NCBI GenBank assembly: GCA_029168955.1
Contig: JAPDOI010000040.1
Span: 2,592,501-2,656,500 of the forward strand
Direction: 5' to 3'
Origin: Aplectana chamaeleonis
Taxonomy: Eukaryota; Nematoda; Chromadorea; Rhabditida; Cosmocercidae
Length of the DNA stretch: 64,000 bases
The position numbers were made by a program, and so were the translations under genes. Of this stretch, positions 1-13,200 are shown piece by piece. Each line of letters begins with the position of its first letter. Position 1 is the stretch's first letter. Under the pieces are notes generated by a model. The model ran no database searches. It saw only the letters and a program-made list of their open reading frames with translations, and was not told the DNA's origin.

Positions 1-1003
1 GCACTGCGACGTTAAACAGCGGCAGTTACGGCAAAAAACTTCCAAAAATCGTGTAAGACTTAACTAGGGCATCATCTTGACAGGTCTACGACTGTTAGAT
101 AGTCTCTGGCGGTATACCTGTTTCATCCCGTTATGCGGGTGGAAGGATGATTGCTTCAGTGAAGATTTACCGAGCAGTTGGGAGTGAGCGGCGCTGGGGC
201 TCCGGTGGTGCAGTGCGATAGGCGCTCCCCGGAAGGGGAATATGCTGGTTCAATCTCGCCCGGAGCCAAGCGTTTTGCGATCAACTCAACACCTTGTGTA
301 AACATACCATAACGTGCACTGCGACGTTAAACAGCAGTTACGGCAAAAAACTTCCAAAAATCGTGTAAGACTTAACTGGGCATCATCTTGACTTAAGGTC
401 TACGACTGTTAGATAGTCTCTGGCAGTATACCTGTTTCATCCCGTTATGCGGGTGGAAGGATGATTGCTTCGGTGAAGATTTACCGAGCAGTTGAGTGAG
501 CGGCGCTGGGGCTCCCGGTGGTGCAGTGCGAAAAGGCGTCCCCCCGGAGAGGGAATATGCTGGTTCAATATCGCCCGGAGCCAAGCGTTTCGCGCTCAAC
601 TCAGCACATTGTGTAAACATACCATAACGTGCACTGCGACGTTAAACAGCAGTTACGGCAAAAAACTTCCAAAAATCGTGTAAGACTTAACTAGGGCATC
701 ATCTTGACAGGTCTACGACTGTTAGATAGTCTCTGGCGGTATACCTGTTTCATCCCGTTATGCGGGTGGAAGGATGATTGCTTCGGTGAAGATTTACCGA
801 GCAGTTGAGTGAGAGCGGCGCTGGGGCTCCGGTGGTGCAGTGCGATAAGGCGCTCCCGGAAAGGGAATATGCTGGTTCAATCTCGCGCCCGGAGCCAAGC
901 GTTTTGCGATCAACTCAACACCTTGTGTAAACATACCATAACGTGCACTGCGACGTTAAACAGCAGTTACGGCAAAAAACTTCCAAAAATCGTGTAAGAA
1001 TTA
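1..1003. repeat. 315-bp tandem satellite, three units plus a partial
   Basis: The word gcactgcgac recurs at 1, 316, 631 and 945, giving a period of 314-315 bp. The units are about 95% alike, with small indels in runs of C or G. Each unit carries a short hairpin (atcccg-ttatg-cgggt). The last unit stops near 1003 and the sequence then becomes unique. The array lies in an intron of the CAP gene and runs off the left edge. Shorter diverged copies occur near 46,250-46,340 (reverse) and 51,540-51,575. Confidence 0.93.
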
Positions 1004-1088
1004 AGGGGTAAGTTGTTTGATAGGCAAGATTATTATCTACAAGATGAAACTAGCCTCAGATAGCAGGTAACAGACTCAAAAACTTCAG

Positions 1089-1230
1089 CTACACGAATGC
1101 AAACGCTGCCGGACTAGCGGCACCTCTCACGACTGCGTTGGCCGATTGGGCAGCACAAATCACCGGGGCGCAATCAATATGGGTTGCAGCAGAAAACAAA
1201 GCTGTGGCACAAAATCTCCAGTTTTCAAAT
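1089..1230 (+). CDS. CAP gene exon: domain 1 helix region
   Basis: Acceptor cttcag, donor gtatgtaag. Starts with the third base of a codon and ends in phase 0, as the 8573 exon requires. The peptide contains LADWAAQITGAQ and ends LQFSN, aligning in position with HWWSQV...FMTR of the domain 2 exon at 16335-16439. This is the most diverged exon of the model. Confidence 0.72.
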
Positions 1231-4200
1231 GTATGTAAGTGCTCGATTGGAGGTTCAGTTAAGATACTTTGATGAACTTGTGGGACGATCCTCAACCCAA
1301 ACTCATTCCATCCCCACCGACAGCTGGGGTCGATCCCATAAAATGGGCGGAATCGGTCCCTTCTAAGTTTGATATTAGGAGGGACAGGGTTGAGTTTTGC
1401 AGAGACTTTTTTGGCCTTGGTTGTTCCCTTGTAAGTTTGTTATTATTAGGGACGAAGTTGAACTTCGCAGGGACTTGGTTGGCTGCGGCTGGTCCCTCCT
1501 AAATTTGTTATTGGGAGGGGCCAAAGCTGAGTTTTGCAGGGACTTAGCTGGCTCTGTAGGGCCGTTTTTGGGAAGCCGGGTTTCAAACTGCTTACCATAC
1601 CGCTTACGTTTTCTCTAACTTCCTCGATCGCTACGTGTGTACTGAGCTAAAACTGCTCAGTACACGTAGCACGCATTTTCTCAGCTTTTTGCAACGAATC
1701 GCAACAGTATCAAAACATGTCAACACAAAATCCAAAAAAATTTACTTCTAATGCAATTTCCTTCGAAATCAACGCAAAATTCAAATTCAAAATTGGTAAA
1801 AGCGCTAACAACTTAGTATGAATCTCATACATGCAGAAAATGAGGTCCTCCCACAACCTGCAAGCAACAATGATGCAGGTTTAACATATGAGGATGTCCA
1901 CGTAAGAATCAAGACAGATTGGTACACAATTTTCTTTGCTTTTTTTATATTTTATATCGCTAGAGCACCCCGAAAAACTCAGGTTCTCCCTTCTGGAATT
2001 TTCTGAAAACTTTTTAAAAAATTGGTATAAATATCCAAAGTTGGGCATTTTTTGAACATTCCTTCGCATAGATCCTTAATAAAACGAATTCTTCGGATAA
2101 AAAATTTTTATAAGACGTAATCACCCTTGAGGAATCAATTGGCGTCATTAAGATATTGAAAATCGCGCCCTGTGAATCAAAAAAATTCTTTATCAACCTC
2201 CATGTTCGATTGTCTTCAAACCTGGGCATTTTTTATTCTGATGATAGTTTTCTTCTTCTGTGCCTCATAGGTTTTTTAAGGGTAGAAAATTTATTGGCCT
2301 AACTTTTCGACAACTCGTCGTATTCAAAGGCCTCCTCTTCCACCGCAGCCGAGTGCTGCCCCCTGCCGGAAAAGTTTTTTACTTGCTTTCCATCAAGAAA
2401 TTAAGGCAGCACTCGGCTGCGGTGAAAGAAAAGGCCTTTGAAAACGACAAATTGTCGAAACGTCAGGCCAATAAATCTTCCACCCTTGAAAACCTGTGAG
2501 GCACAGAAGAAGAAAACTATCATAAGAACTAAATTTATTATCTTCTATGGGCACAGATCCTGCAGATAGAGACTATGCTCAAAAGATGTGTCGTAGTCGT
2601 TTTGGTTTAAAAAAAATACAAAATCAAAAATCGAAAGACACGAACGATCTAATTTTTTTCGTGGGTTGACACTCGCAGGCGGAAAACCTTGGTGCGAGAG
2701 GCCGCCCATGCATTCCATCGCGGGAAAAAATGTCAGCTCCTCGTAGTCAGCTATTACTGCACCCATTTTTTCGCGCGATGGAGTGCATGGGCGGCGTTTT
2801 GCACGAGGGTTTTTAGCCTGCGAGCGTCAATCGATCGAAAAAATGAGGTCGTTTGTCTATTTCGTTTTTTTTTTTTGATTTTATATTTTTAATCAACCGA
2901 AACTTGAACAGCGCATCTTTTGAGCATAGTCTCTATCTGCAGAATCTGGGCTCAGAGAAAATCAAGAATTCATTTTTTAACAGGGCGCGCTTTCAAAAAT
3001 TCTGATAACGCCACTTGATTCCTCATGGTTAATTACCCCTTATGGTTTATGTTATCAGAACAATCCGTTTACATTAAAAATCTATGCAAAGGAATGTCCA
3101 AAAAATGCCCAACTTTGGAATTTATAACAATTTTTTTAAAAGTTCTCACAAAAATTCTAGAAGCGAGCACCTGAGTTTTTTGGGGTGCTCTAGCGATGTG
3201 AAACATAAAAACGGCAAAAAAATTTGTGTACCGATCTATCTCGACTCTTACTACGTGAACAGCCTCAGATACAGAATGAACATTATACAGTTTTTGACAT
3301 CTCATGATTTCACATCAAGAAAATGCAGGTCCCACAAAGTGATATAGAGAAGGCTACAAACGTGCTCAAAAAGAGAACATACATGACAATAATCAAGAAT
3401 ATTAACCAAATTGTAACGATTTCGGCTAAGATGAGCTTCGTCTTTGACGTACACTTATCATGACTGCGCATTTGTAGACGGCTCAGTCGCGACTGAGCTC
3501 CTCTTCTTAAATGTCTATTGTTACACGAGAGAAAACTCTGGTTTTTGACCGATAACTAGCCGCGTGATAGCCGGCAAGTAATGCTCGCCGCGAAATACAT
3601 AGCTGCAACGCAACATGAAAAATGTACAGTCAGTTCGAATGAGACTGTCCGCTCATGCAGTCGGTGTGGGTGTCAAGCGGCCGTCGCGAAGGCATTTCTC
3701 GAACTGCTTCCCCACGGCTGCAAACAGCTAACTGGAATTTGATTCTCTATCTGTCTAATATTTCCTCTAATCGATTTACAGGTACGAATAATGTCTTCGC
3801 GCCCGCTGCTCAACACGCACGCTGACCGCATTGGCGGACAGTATCATTGGGACACACTATAAGCGGCGGCAGCTTTTCAATTGCCGCGAACCTCACTGCT
3901 AGCCCCCCTCTATACCAACTTTATGTCCATAAAATCAATCGAAGAGCTTCTAATTCGACTGCTTCTGAAGACCTGACGGCTTTATGAGACCTCTTTCAAG
4001 CTCCTTCTGAAGCTATCCAATTCTTTAAAGGCAGGGTTCTCGATAAAATCGGTTGTTGTGCTATCCCCATGGAATGGTAGATCTAACCATCACAAAAGTG
4101 AAAATAAGTAAAAAATTGGAGAAAAAACGCTCAAGAACAAGTTATTACTTGGTGTCCTCCCGCCCCCAATTATCGGGATTTGTGTAAAAACCTGTTTTGT

Positions 4201-7200
4201 CAACTTTTATTTTGCTTCTAAAGTAGTTTCTGAGCGTTTCTGGACACTACTGACTACTTTGACAACAAAATAATGACCGGATAAGCAAGCATTAATGAAA
4301 ATCTCGTTAATTAGTGGGCCGGCCGACACCGGTAATTAGCCGTTATACTTTGTTTTTGAGCGTGTTTACCGCAAATTTCCGGGTTTTTTCACTTAGTTTC
4401 ACTTTTGTGATGACCAAATCTACATTCTCATGAAGAGAGCTCTAAAGTCGTTTTTATCGCGAACCCTGCCTTTAAGTTCTCTAGCGCAATCTTCTAGAAG
4501 CACTACCTACTATAGTTGTACACGAACAAAATTTTCGTTTTTCAGGAGATTTTTCGAAATTTTTTTTTGCTCATTTCGTTTGCTCAGAACTTTGTCGAAC
4601 GATTTTTTTTTCAATTTGCGTTCCTTCGAAATTTCGTCAAAGGATTTTTTTTCGATTTTCGTTCGTTCTAATTTGTTTCGAACAAATTTTTTTTTCAATT
4701 TTCGTTGATTCGAGATCCGATTTTCCAAGAATTCTTTCGATTTTGAAAATGCTCCTCGAACCCTAGGTTACACTATTTCGTTTTTCCACGGGCTGAGTTG
4801 TCGTGGGGTGAGCGAACAGCTCGCCTGCTCGGATGAGTTGTGCTTGGGACCGGGGAATATGAAGCCTTTCTTGCTTTAGTGAGTCGTCCAGGCGGAGCAA
4901 GCTGCGGTTATGGCAGAATATAATACTGATGCGGAGACTTCGACGTAGGCCCGATAAACATTACTTCGAACTGCTCGAAATAAGGGAGAAAGGCTATACA
5001 TGTTCGCGACATAAAGGCAGTGTTCACGATAAGAATCGTTTTTCTGTTTCCCCGCTCATCTTGAAAACGGCCCCATGCTGATTCCATTGATGTCTCTGAA
5101 ATCCAACAAGACCTTCTGGGAACGGAGTTATGGTCCCTCAAATATTGAGCTAAGGAAACATGGTGGACGAGTTGTCCGAGGCTTGTAACTTCCGTCTTTT
5201 GCAGCCGATGTGTGCGAGCTGACCTGAGTAAAGAGAGAAGTTGAGAATGAAGGGAAGAACGGGGCTAATGATCGGAAATCATCGCTCATCTCACGATCTC
5301 GAGCATTCATTTGTTCACGTCGGTGGGCGTGTGATGCGCTTTTGGGGTTTTCAATGCGCTTGAAGTTGCAACTTCGGGCTCTTCTGGGGCTATTCCTGGC
5401 TCGTTTTCATGCGTTCTTTCGAAGTCAACGTTACAGCGTGCCCTTCCACTACCCATTCCCGGTGGAAACTGAAATACATTTTTTATCGTGAACACTGCCT
5501 TTAAAGGCAGTGTTCACGATAATCTTCGATTTTGAGATTAATAGCTAAATCGATTGTTTGGCCCTCGAGTAGAGCTGAAATGACGAAGAAACCGAGAAAA
5601 ACACACCAGAAGGGCACGAAATCCTCAAGTATCAGCCCGCCTCTTAAGTATCAATGGAACTGTTCGTTGTGACAATGAAATCTTTTGTGGACCCGTCTTT
5701 TGCAATTCTCCATTCTGTGTTGCTCCGTTCTTTCCTTCGTGCCCTAACTTTCTTGTCTTTTGATGGTGGACGAGCCCACTCCACATCTTCGGCATCGATG
5801 ACCTCTTACATCAAGAACATCAGCTGGCTTGAAATTGAATTTCAATCAATGAACCTTTGAATTTATATACATATCTAGTTGCAAACATTGACTGAAGTGC
5901 TTTCTTTCAATGCTCAACTGTTTTTATTGGGTAAATTTGCATTTATTTCTCCCTTTGAATAGTCGATGATTTTTGACCGCTTGACATTAGACTGCGATCA
6001 TGTTTCGTCATCGCAACCAGTGCACGAACTAGTCCAGGCCATAGAATAATGTCACTGAAATAAGACGAACTAGTGCGTTCCTCTCCGTTTCTTCGTGATT
6101 TTAGTAACACTTGGTTGCCAACGCATTGTTTTGAGTGGAAAACTTGGAAACGAGAATCGTCGTGAACACTGCCTTTAAGTAGAAATCGAACACTCGTGTC
6201 ATTCTCCGACTGATCATTGTAAATAAGCGTTGAGTCCGATCTCAAAAAAAAGATCCGAAATTTTGGACGAGTAAGGAAAAAAATCCTAAACTTTGAACGA
6301 AATTCGAAAGAAATCGAATTTTGATTAGATTCGAAATTCGTTCGTTCGAACCCCGCAATTCCGAAACTTTTTCCAAATTCCTTCGTTCGAAAGTTTTTCG
6401 AACGAGATACCTCGTCGAACGAATTTTTTCCAAATTTCGTTCGTTCGAATTTTTCTCGAAATTGTACAACTATCCTACATAGATTGTAGTAAGCTCCTTA
6501 TGCAGAACTGCTCCAGAAGAGATTGTGTGGAAGCCACCGCGAATCCACCGCGAACCTGGATTCCACCGAGAAATTGATGCCAAGCTATCGCTAGGTCGGA
6601 AATTACGGCGGACACATCGCGAAATCACCGTTGAACGACCCAGTGGCTGCCGCCAAATTACCGAGAAATAAAAAAACTTGTGAAAAGAAGCGCGGATTTA
6701 TCGCGAAAATACGGTGATAAAAGAGCCATCATTGCGACGATAACGCACTAATGCACCATGAATGAAAAAAAAACTTGAAAAATAGTACCTGATCACTTGT
6801 ATCAGTCCTTTTGTGCTAAGAATAATACTAAGAATAATACCTGATCACTTGCATCAGTCCTTTTGAGCTTAAGAATAACACAGAATAAAATCGGTTGCCA
6901 TTTCTTGCTTTTCTGCCATCAATGGCTTCCCTAAAAAATGGTGATTGAAAGAACAAGCTAAAAGTTCTCAGGCGAGAAGCTCTGCGTGAACCAATTTAAC
7001 CTCAAAAGTACAAAATAGGCAAGCAATGTTCAAAAGTTTTCAATTTTAAAGCAAAAGCAAACATGAGCAACCATAAATAAAAGAAATGAAGAATTCCAAT
7101 CGATGTTTTTGCGATCCACGTGATTGCTTCACGTGTCGGTTTCTGGAAGCTCCCTTGTGTTCGCTGCGCATTTGAGTGAGTCCTTAAGTCTTTGGTCGCT

Positions 7201-10200
7201 TCCTCGCAATCGATTGAACACATCCAGCAGAGGAGGGACAAATATTCTAACAAGCAGGGCTGTGCAGAACTCTTTTTTAAGATTTTCGGAAACGGAAACG
7301 GAAGAAAAATGGTCAAAAAACGCCGGAAGCGGAAATCCGGGAACGGAAGCGGAAGAGACCAAACAAATTTAGGGTTTTCTCATTCTCATGCTTCGCTGCT
7401 GCTCATTGCCCGCAGTTCGCATTCAATAACCAATGATTGCAGTCAATAAACTAATACTTATTCTAATTGAAGTCACTACGTGGCATTCAACGGTTTCGAA
7501 GTCTGGCTTCTGGAAATACGAAAGGCAACCTCCAAAATTACTCATTATATGCAGCCGCCCTTCGAAATAGTGTTTAACAAGGATGTGCAGTAATCGCCGT
7601 TTGCCGACTGCAGTTTACTGGCCGCCTTGAAGTTTGCCGTTGCCGTTGAACGAAATTTTATTTTTCGTTGCCGCTAACCTCTGATGTGAAGCTACTCCTC
7701 CGAAAGCAGTTCAAGCAACACCAGGTGTTCTTCAAGACTGATCAGAAATCAAACTTCAGATGATCAGCGGCTACTTTTTCTTCTTTCGAACCACATTTGT
7801 CTATTGAGGAGGATATCGAACAAATGAGAAAACTCTTTGGCAAGAGAGGAAAATTCTCTTATGATCTGCCTCAAACGAGCATCGCCGCTGCCCCTGGTCA
7901 CCTCCACCTGTATCCGCCGAGACTCCTTTCTGGAAGACAAGGCTGCACGTGGAAAACAATTTTTGTTGCATCTCAAGTTTTGTTGCTGTCGTGGCAGGAA
8001 ACAAGCGAAGAAGTGGAAACAAAACGAGAAGCTTCACGGAATCATCGAATCTCAGAGAAAAAGCTACATACTTCCAAAGAGAAATCTTCAAAAGTCGTTC
8101 AGATTCCTGGCACGCCCAATTCGTGTCATCATTTTATAGGGTTCCAATCTTAGGCCCCCAAACTTCATTCAATCTCATCCGAGAGCTCAAATATTGGCTT
8201 GAACACGAGGAGGTGGAACGTAATTCTCAGCGTCTAATGAACCCTTCAAAAATCCTTGCCAGACCCACTATCATAGAGCGTGTTCCACTAATTTATTCCG
8301 TTTCCGGGCCCAAAAACCCGGAAACGGAAGCGGAACGAAACAGCCCAAAAAACACATCGAAGTACGGAATCGGAAACAGAACAGTTCCGCACAGCCCTGC
8401 CACCAAGTCCCTCCTTAAAGGGAGGGGCAAGAGGATGCATATCGGCGGCCAACCAAGGTTGTGTTTAGCCCCTAATGACGTGGCCACGGCCGTCGGGTTG
8501 GGGACAATCCCCCGAGTGCATCATAGTATGAGTTCATGATTTCCCAAACAGTTTTATCTGAATGCAAAATAGATGATTTACTACAAAACACTGAATGTTG
8601 GATGTTATGAGTGGAAGTGTCCGACTACCAACCCAATAATTTCATCCGCAGCATGTGTTTATGACCAACCGTAAGTAGCCCTAGTTATATCATTTTTTTT
8701 GTTTTTATAAGGTTGCGCATAGTATTAAGAGCGGAAGTCTGGACCCTATTTTACTGTGTCCGTCGAGGACTGATTGTGAGGGATTGAAACAATTTCAGAG
8801 GACTAGCGGCAGGTGGGGAAGTTTATCCACCTGGAGCAGACGCTCTATGTACGACTGATGTTGGGTGCACAGCGTATGAGCTCTCAAAATGCCAAACAAC
8901 CGACACGTATGCAGGACTATGCCTGAAAGAAGAGCCAACCACAACAACAACCACAACCACAAGTCCAGCAACAACAACCCCAAGAAACGCAAATCCGAAA
9001 CCAGGTTTCTCTTTTACAGCCTTTTTTCGATGTTTCCTCTAGAGCAGTAATGATTACTAGCCAGACCTAGCGAAGTTTTCGCTCAAGAAAACTTTTACGT
9101 GCGTCAAATTCCTGAAGCAGATTAGTTTGTCAAAACGGTGTTGACCGAATTCCGTCTACCTTGAAGTTGCTATCCGTATGGACTCTCCTGAGCAGAGCAG
9201 GCTGCCGGACATTTTCAGCAGGGGGTGGGGTATGAAATTGTGGGATCAAACAGCAAAACATAAGAAGCCATCGGTATATCGTCGGTTGCTACCGGCATCT
9301 CGTTTATGACACCTCCCTTTCCTACTTCTATTATGTCGCAACCCACTGTCCCTCCTTCCGATTTGTACATTTCCCAAGCGAATATTCTCGCTTTACCATC
9401 TCTGTCGTGATAAGGAAAAACGCACTCGCATTTTGGGCACTGTTTCTCCGGATGCCCAATACCATGCCCTTGTTCTCAATAAATGAGGTATATACGTGGA
9501 TTTTGATAATTTTGTAAAGCGCATTTTGATAAGCCCAAACTTTCAATTTATATAAAAATGGTTTAGGGAAAGTTAATGAACCTAAATGACTGCGCGGTTG
9601 TCATTAGTGACGAACAGAGAAGGTGTGGGAGTGGAGCTGCTGCTGCTTCTTCTTCTTCTCAGCCATCAACAGAGCATCGCATCAGAGGCGTAGGAAGCTA
9701 GCCACCTCACACGGCTTGTACCATAGATCTCGAGCAGATAACATTGTAGGTATGGCCGGACATGAAAATAGATGCAATCAATTATGTCCAGCACATTCAC
9801 AATCAGGGCATCTATTTCGCGAGAACGACTGATCAATCCGGTAAGCGTATGCCTTTAGATATGTGAAGTGACCGCATCGCAGACCAGCGAGGATTCTTCG
9901 GGTGCGTCTCGGTAGATCGGCTTCGCTGTCGTCGACTCGTTGGGGTACGCCGCCATAAATTGAGTTGGGCTGAGCATCAGACAGGTACTCTGCCACAAAG
10001 CGCGTATGCTCAGCCATCTGGAGTCTTCTGCGGGAGAGCTCGGATGTAGCCCAGCGTTATTTATCGACATCAGACAGGGAAGCATTGAGCGGCGTGCGTA
10101 TGTTTCTTGGTTGGGGGCCGGACGACAGAAGATGGTAGTTTGGATGGGTCGGGCTCTTGACAATACTTATGAGAAACTGCTGAGACTGGAGTAAGCAGTG

Positions 10201-13200
10201 CTCTTTTACAGGGAGTAGGCCGGTTTCTTGATGAAGATGCGCAATAGGCGTCGATTTGTGACATCCAGTAATAAGCCTGAAAGCAGTATTCTGTGCTCTC
10301 TGCAACTTGCACCAAGAGGATTCAGAGAGGTGACGGGTCCAAATAGGGGTGCCATATTAAAAGACCGGCTGGACCATGGCTCTATAAGTCGTACGTAGTA
10401 CTCCCTTCGTGCTGCCCCACGAGTTTCCAGCTAAGGCGCGAAGGATGTTGTTGCGCGAGTTGGCAGAGGCAGCTCGTATACGCGTATTCTCATGGTGCTG
10501 CCCCACGAGTTTCCAGCTAAGGCGCGAAGGATGTTGTTGCGCGAGTTGGCAGAGGCAGCTCGTATACGCGTATTCTCATGAAATCGTAAAGAGGGGTCCA
10601 GGAAAACTCCCAATAGTCGAGGATGCTTGGACAGTGGCAGCTCGTGGCCATCCCACATGACTTTGGGATGAAGCCAATGTTCAATAGTAGCCGTTGTATA
10701 TAGTGTAGCACTTGATTTGGAGGCAGAGACAGTCAGTGATTTTGATTAAAGATACACTGCCAGGGTCCGTAAGTGGTCACTAATGGTAGCAGTGGCTCGA
10801 TCAATGACTGAGTCCGTGCTAACGATAGTGATGCCATCAGCGTACAGGCACAGATGAAGACCAGTTGGTGGCACAGGAATATCAGATAGAAATAGCGAAA
10901 ATAGGCTAGGGGATAACACTCCGCCTCGAGGTACACCGGCTTTCAGAGGAATCGAAGACGACAGATGTCCGTCGAACTTTACACGAATAGACCGGTTCTT
11001 GATAAAGCTATTAATCCACCTTTTAAACCAACTGGGCATGTCCGATTCTAGAATGGATTTTGAGAGGAGCGGAAGACTGACGCTATCAAAAGCCGCCGTA
11101 AGATCTATGGCAGCGTCGAGGCTTCTATTAGCCGGGGTCTTGCGGTTAAATCCAGCGAGTATGTGCTCGGTGATTGACGTCAGGGCTGTAACTGTGGAAT
11201 GCTCGTTCTTGAAACCATGCTGGTGGGTGTTGTGCTGTAGACTGCTTTGGAGGAGCGGATTGAGGACTCTTTCCGCAAGCTTTGCAAGGACGAGAGGAGG
11301 GAAATGGGGCGGTGGGAGGCAGCAATATCCGGCGGCTTGCCTGGCTTGGCGATGGGGATGACGACAGCTCGTTTCCAGCGGGCCGGAATAACACCAGAAC
11401 TGAAAGACGAATGAATAAGATCAGAGAGCAGTTCGTAATAGGGATCAGGAATATGTTTGAGATGAACAGCAGAAATCCCGTCGGGTCCCTCAGCACGCGA
11501 ATTTTTCATCGATTTGATGACATTTTCGATGGCGGAGGGAGAGATAAGGGGGACATCCAGTCGACTGAGCTTCCTGATTGCTCGCATGGTTCGTCAGTGT
11601 TGCTTATCCCGAGGCGATGACGCAGATGCAAATAGTTTGCCGAGCAGACAAGTAGCTTTGCATCCGTGCTCGAATCTTCCAGACGGAAATTCTAGCATGT
11701 TGCGGTCAGTATTCATCTTTTTGCCTGAAAGCTGCTTCAAGGTGTTCCAAGCTTTTCTGGCATCCATGGCAAAATCGATCGACTCGGTGAGCTCTTTCCA
11801 GCGTTGCTGCTTGCGTTGATTTAGCAATGCAGTGATGTTTTTCGACAGCTGCTGTATCGTTGGATCATTGGGGTCCGATCTTCGCTTGTCATCTCTCATA
11901 GCGATCAGTTCAAGCACTTCACTGGGCACGTTCGGGTGAAAAGTCCTCACACGTCCAATAGGAATAGCAGTTTTGGTAGCAAATCCTATGGCATCGACTA
12001 TGAACTCCTTGTCGTAGACTGAGCCGTTCCACGGGTAGCTGGCTACCTGGCTGAGCAATACCTCTTTGAATAGGTCCCAGTTAGCCTTACGATAATTAGA
12101 ATAGGAATTACGAGAGCCAGAGAACGGAGCAAGCAAGCTATTAAGTGACAAATCCAATGACATAATTATGGGAACATGATCACTGGCCAGTGCCTCATCA
12201 GTAGACCAGTTACAGGAAATAGCTAGCAAAAGATGATACAAACGTGATATCGGGTGAGGAGGGCCTGCCCACCGCTGGAAGACGAGCGGTAGAATCCTCA
12301 TGGTCGGGAACGAGATCACAATTATCAGCAAAAAGCTCTATGAGTTCACCTCTATTGTCAGGCTCTAGAGGAGAAAACCACGAAGGGGAATGAGCAATGA
12401 AATCACCAGCTATTTCAACCGAACTTGATGTGAAGGCAGCATGGACATCATGTAGGTTAGGCGTGGGATCAAATGAAATGGGACAGGATGTGGTGGGGTT
12501 TACATAGACATTGACAATATCAAATGGGCCACTTTGTAATACAATATGAACTCCAAGACATTCAACAACATCGTCATTGGGTAGAGCAATTAGGTGAGAA
12601 GGGATAGATGATTTCACAAATGTTGAAACACCACCGCCATGAGAAGTACGTGGAATATAATAGGATAGATAACCGGGGAGACGGGGGAGGGAGGAGGAAG
12701 GAATGCTAAGCTTGGTCTCCTGCAGGAGAATGACATCAGGTTGAGTGCGATCTATATGCACTGTGAGTTCAGCAAGTTTGGCACGTAGGCCATTGATATT
12801 CAGTTGGTAAATGTTAAGACCATGTTGAGGAACCCTAGAAGGATCTACAGAGCAAGACATACAACAGTAAGTATGAGTGTAGTCATCATAGCTGGGCAAT
12901 CCCGAATATTTGAGGTGCACCCAGCCAAGGCAACCGCCACATTGAATGCTTGCATGTTGAGCAGATAGTCCGCAGTGACAGCAGGGCTATCGTGGTGTCT
13001 TGCTGCGCGGTCCCGGATTCCTCTCAATGCCAGCTCGTAGAAGTAGAATACAGAGTGCAATAGCCAGCCAGTTACACTCCCAGTACGAAAAAACTCCACA
13101 TGGAATGATTGATGTTCGTTTGACGAGCCTCCATATTTCGACTTCACAGATCCACCACGCGTAGGTTGAACATCTTGGATCCTGCTGCTTGTTTCCCCAG

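Noticed and set aside
1..1003. Structured non-coding RNA or tRNA gene array
   Set aside because: A hairpin and a B-box-like word are present, but no acceptor stem, A box or terminator could be assembled; satellite is the simpler reading.
7949..8539. 196-codon plus ORF as a host exon
   Set aside because: It crosses the right edge of the hAT-like element at 8399 and has no recognisable domain.
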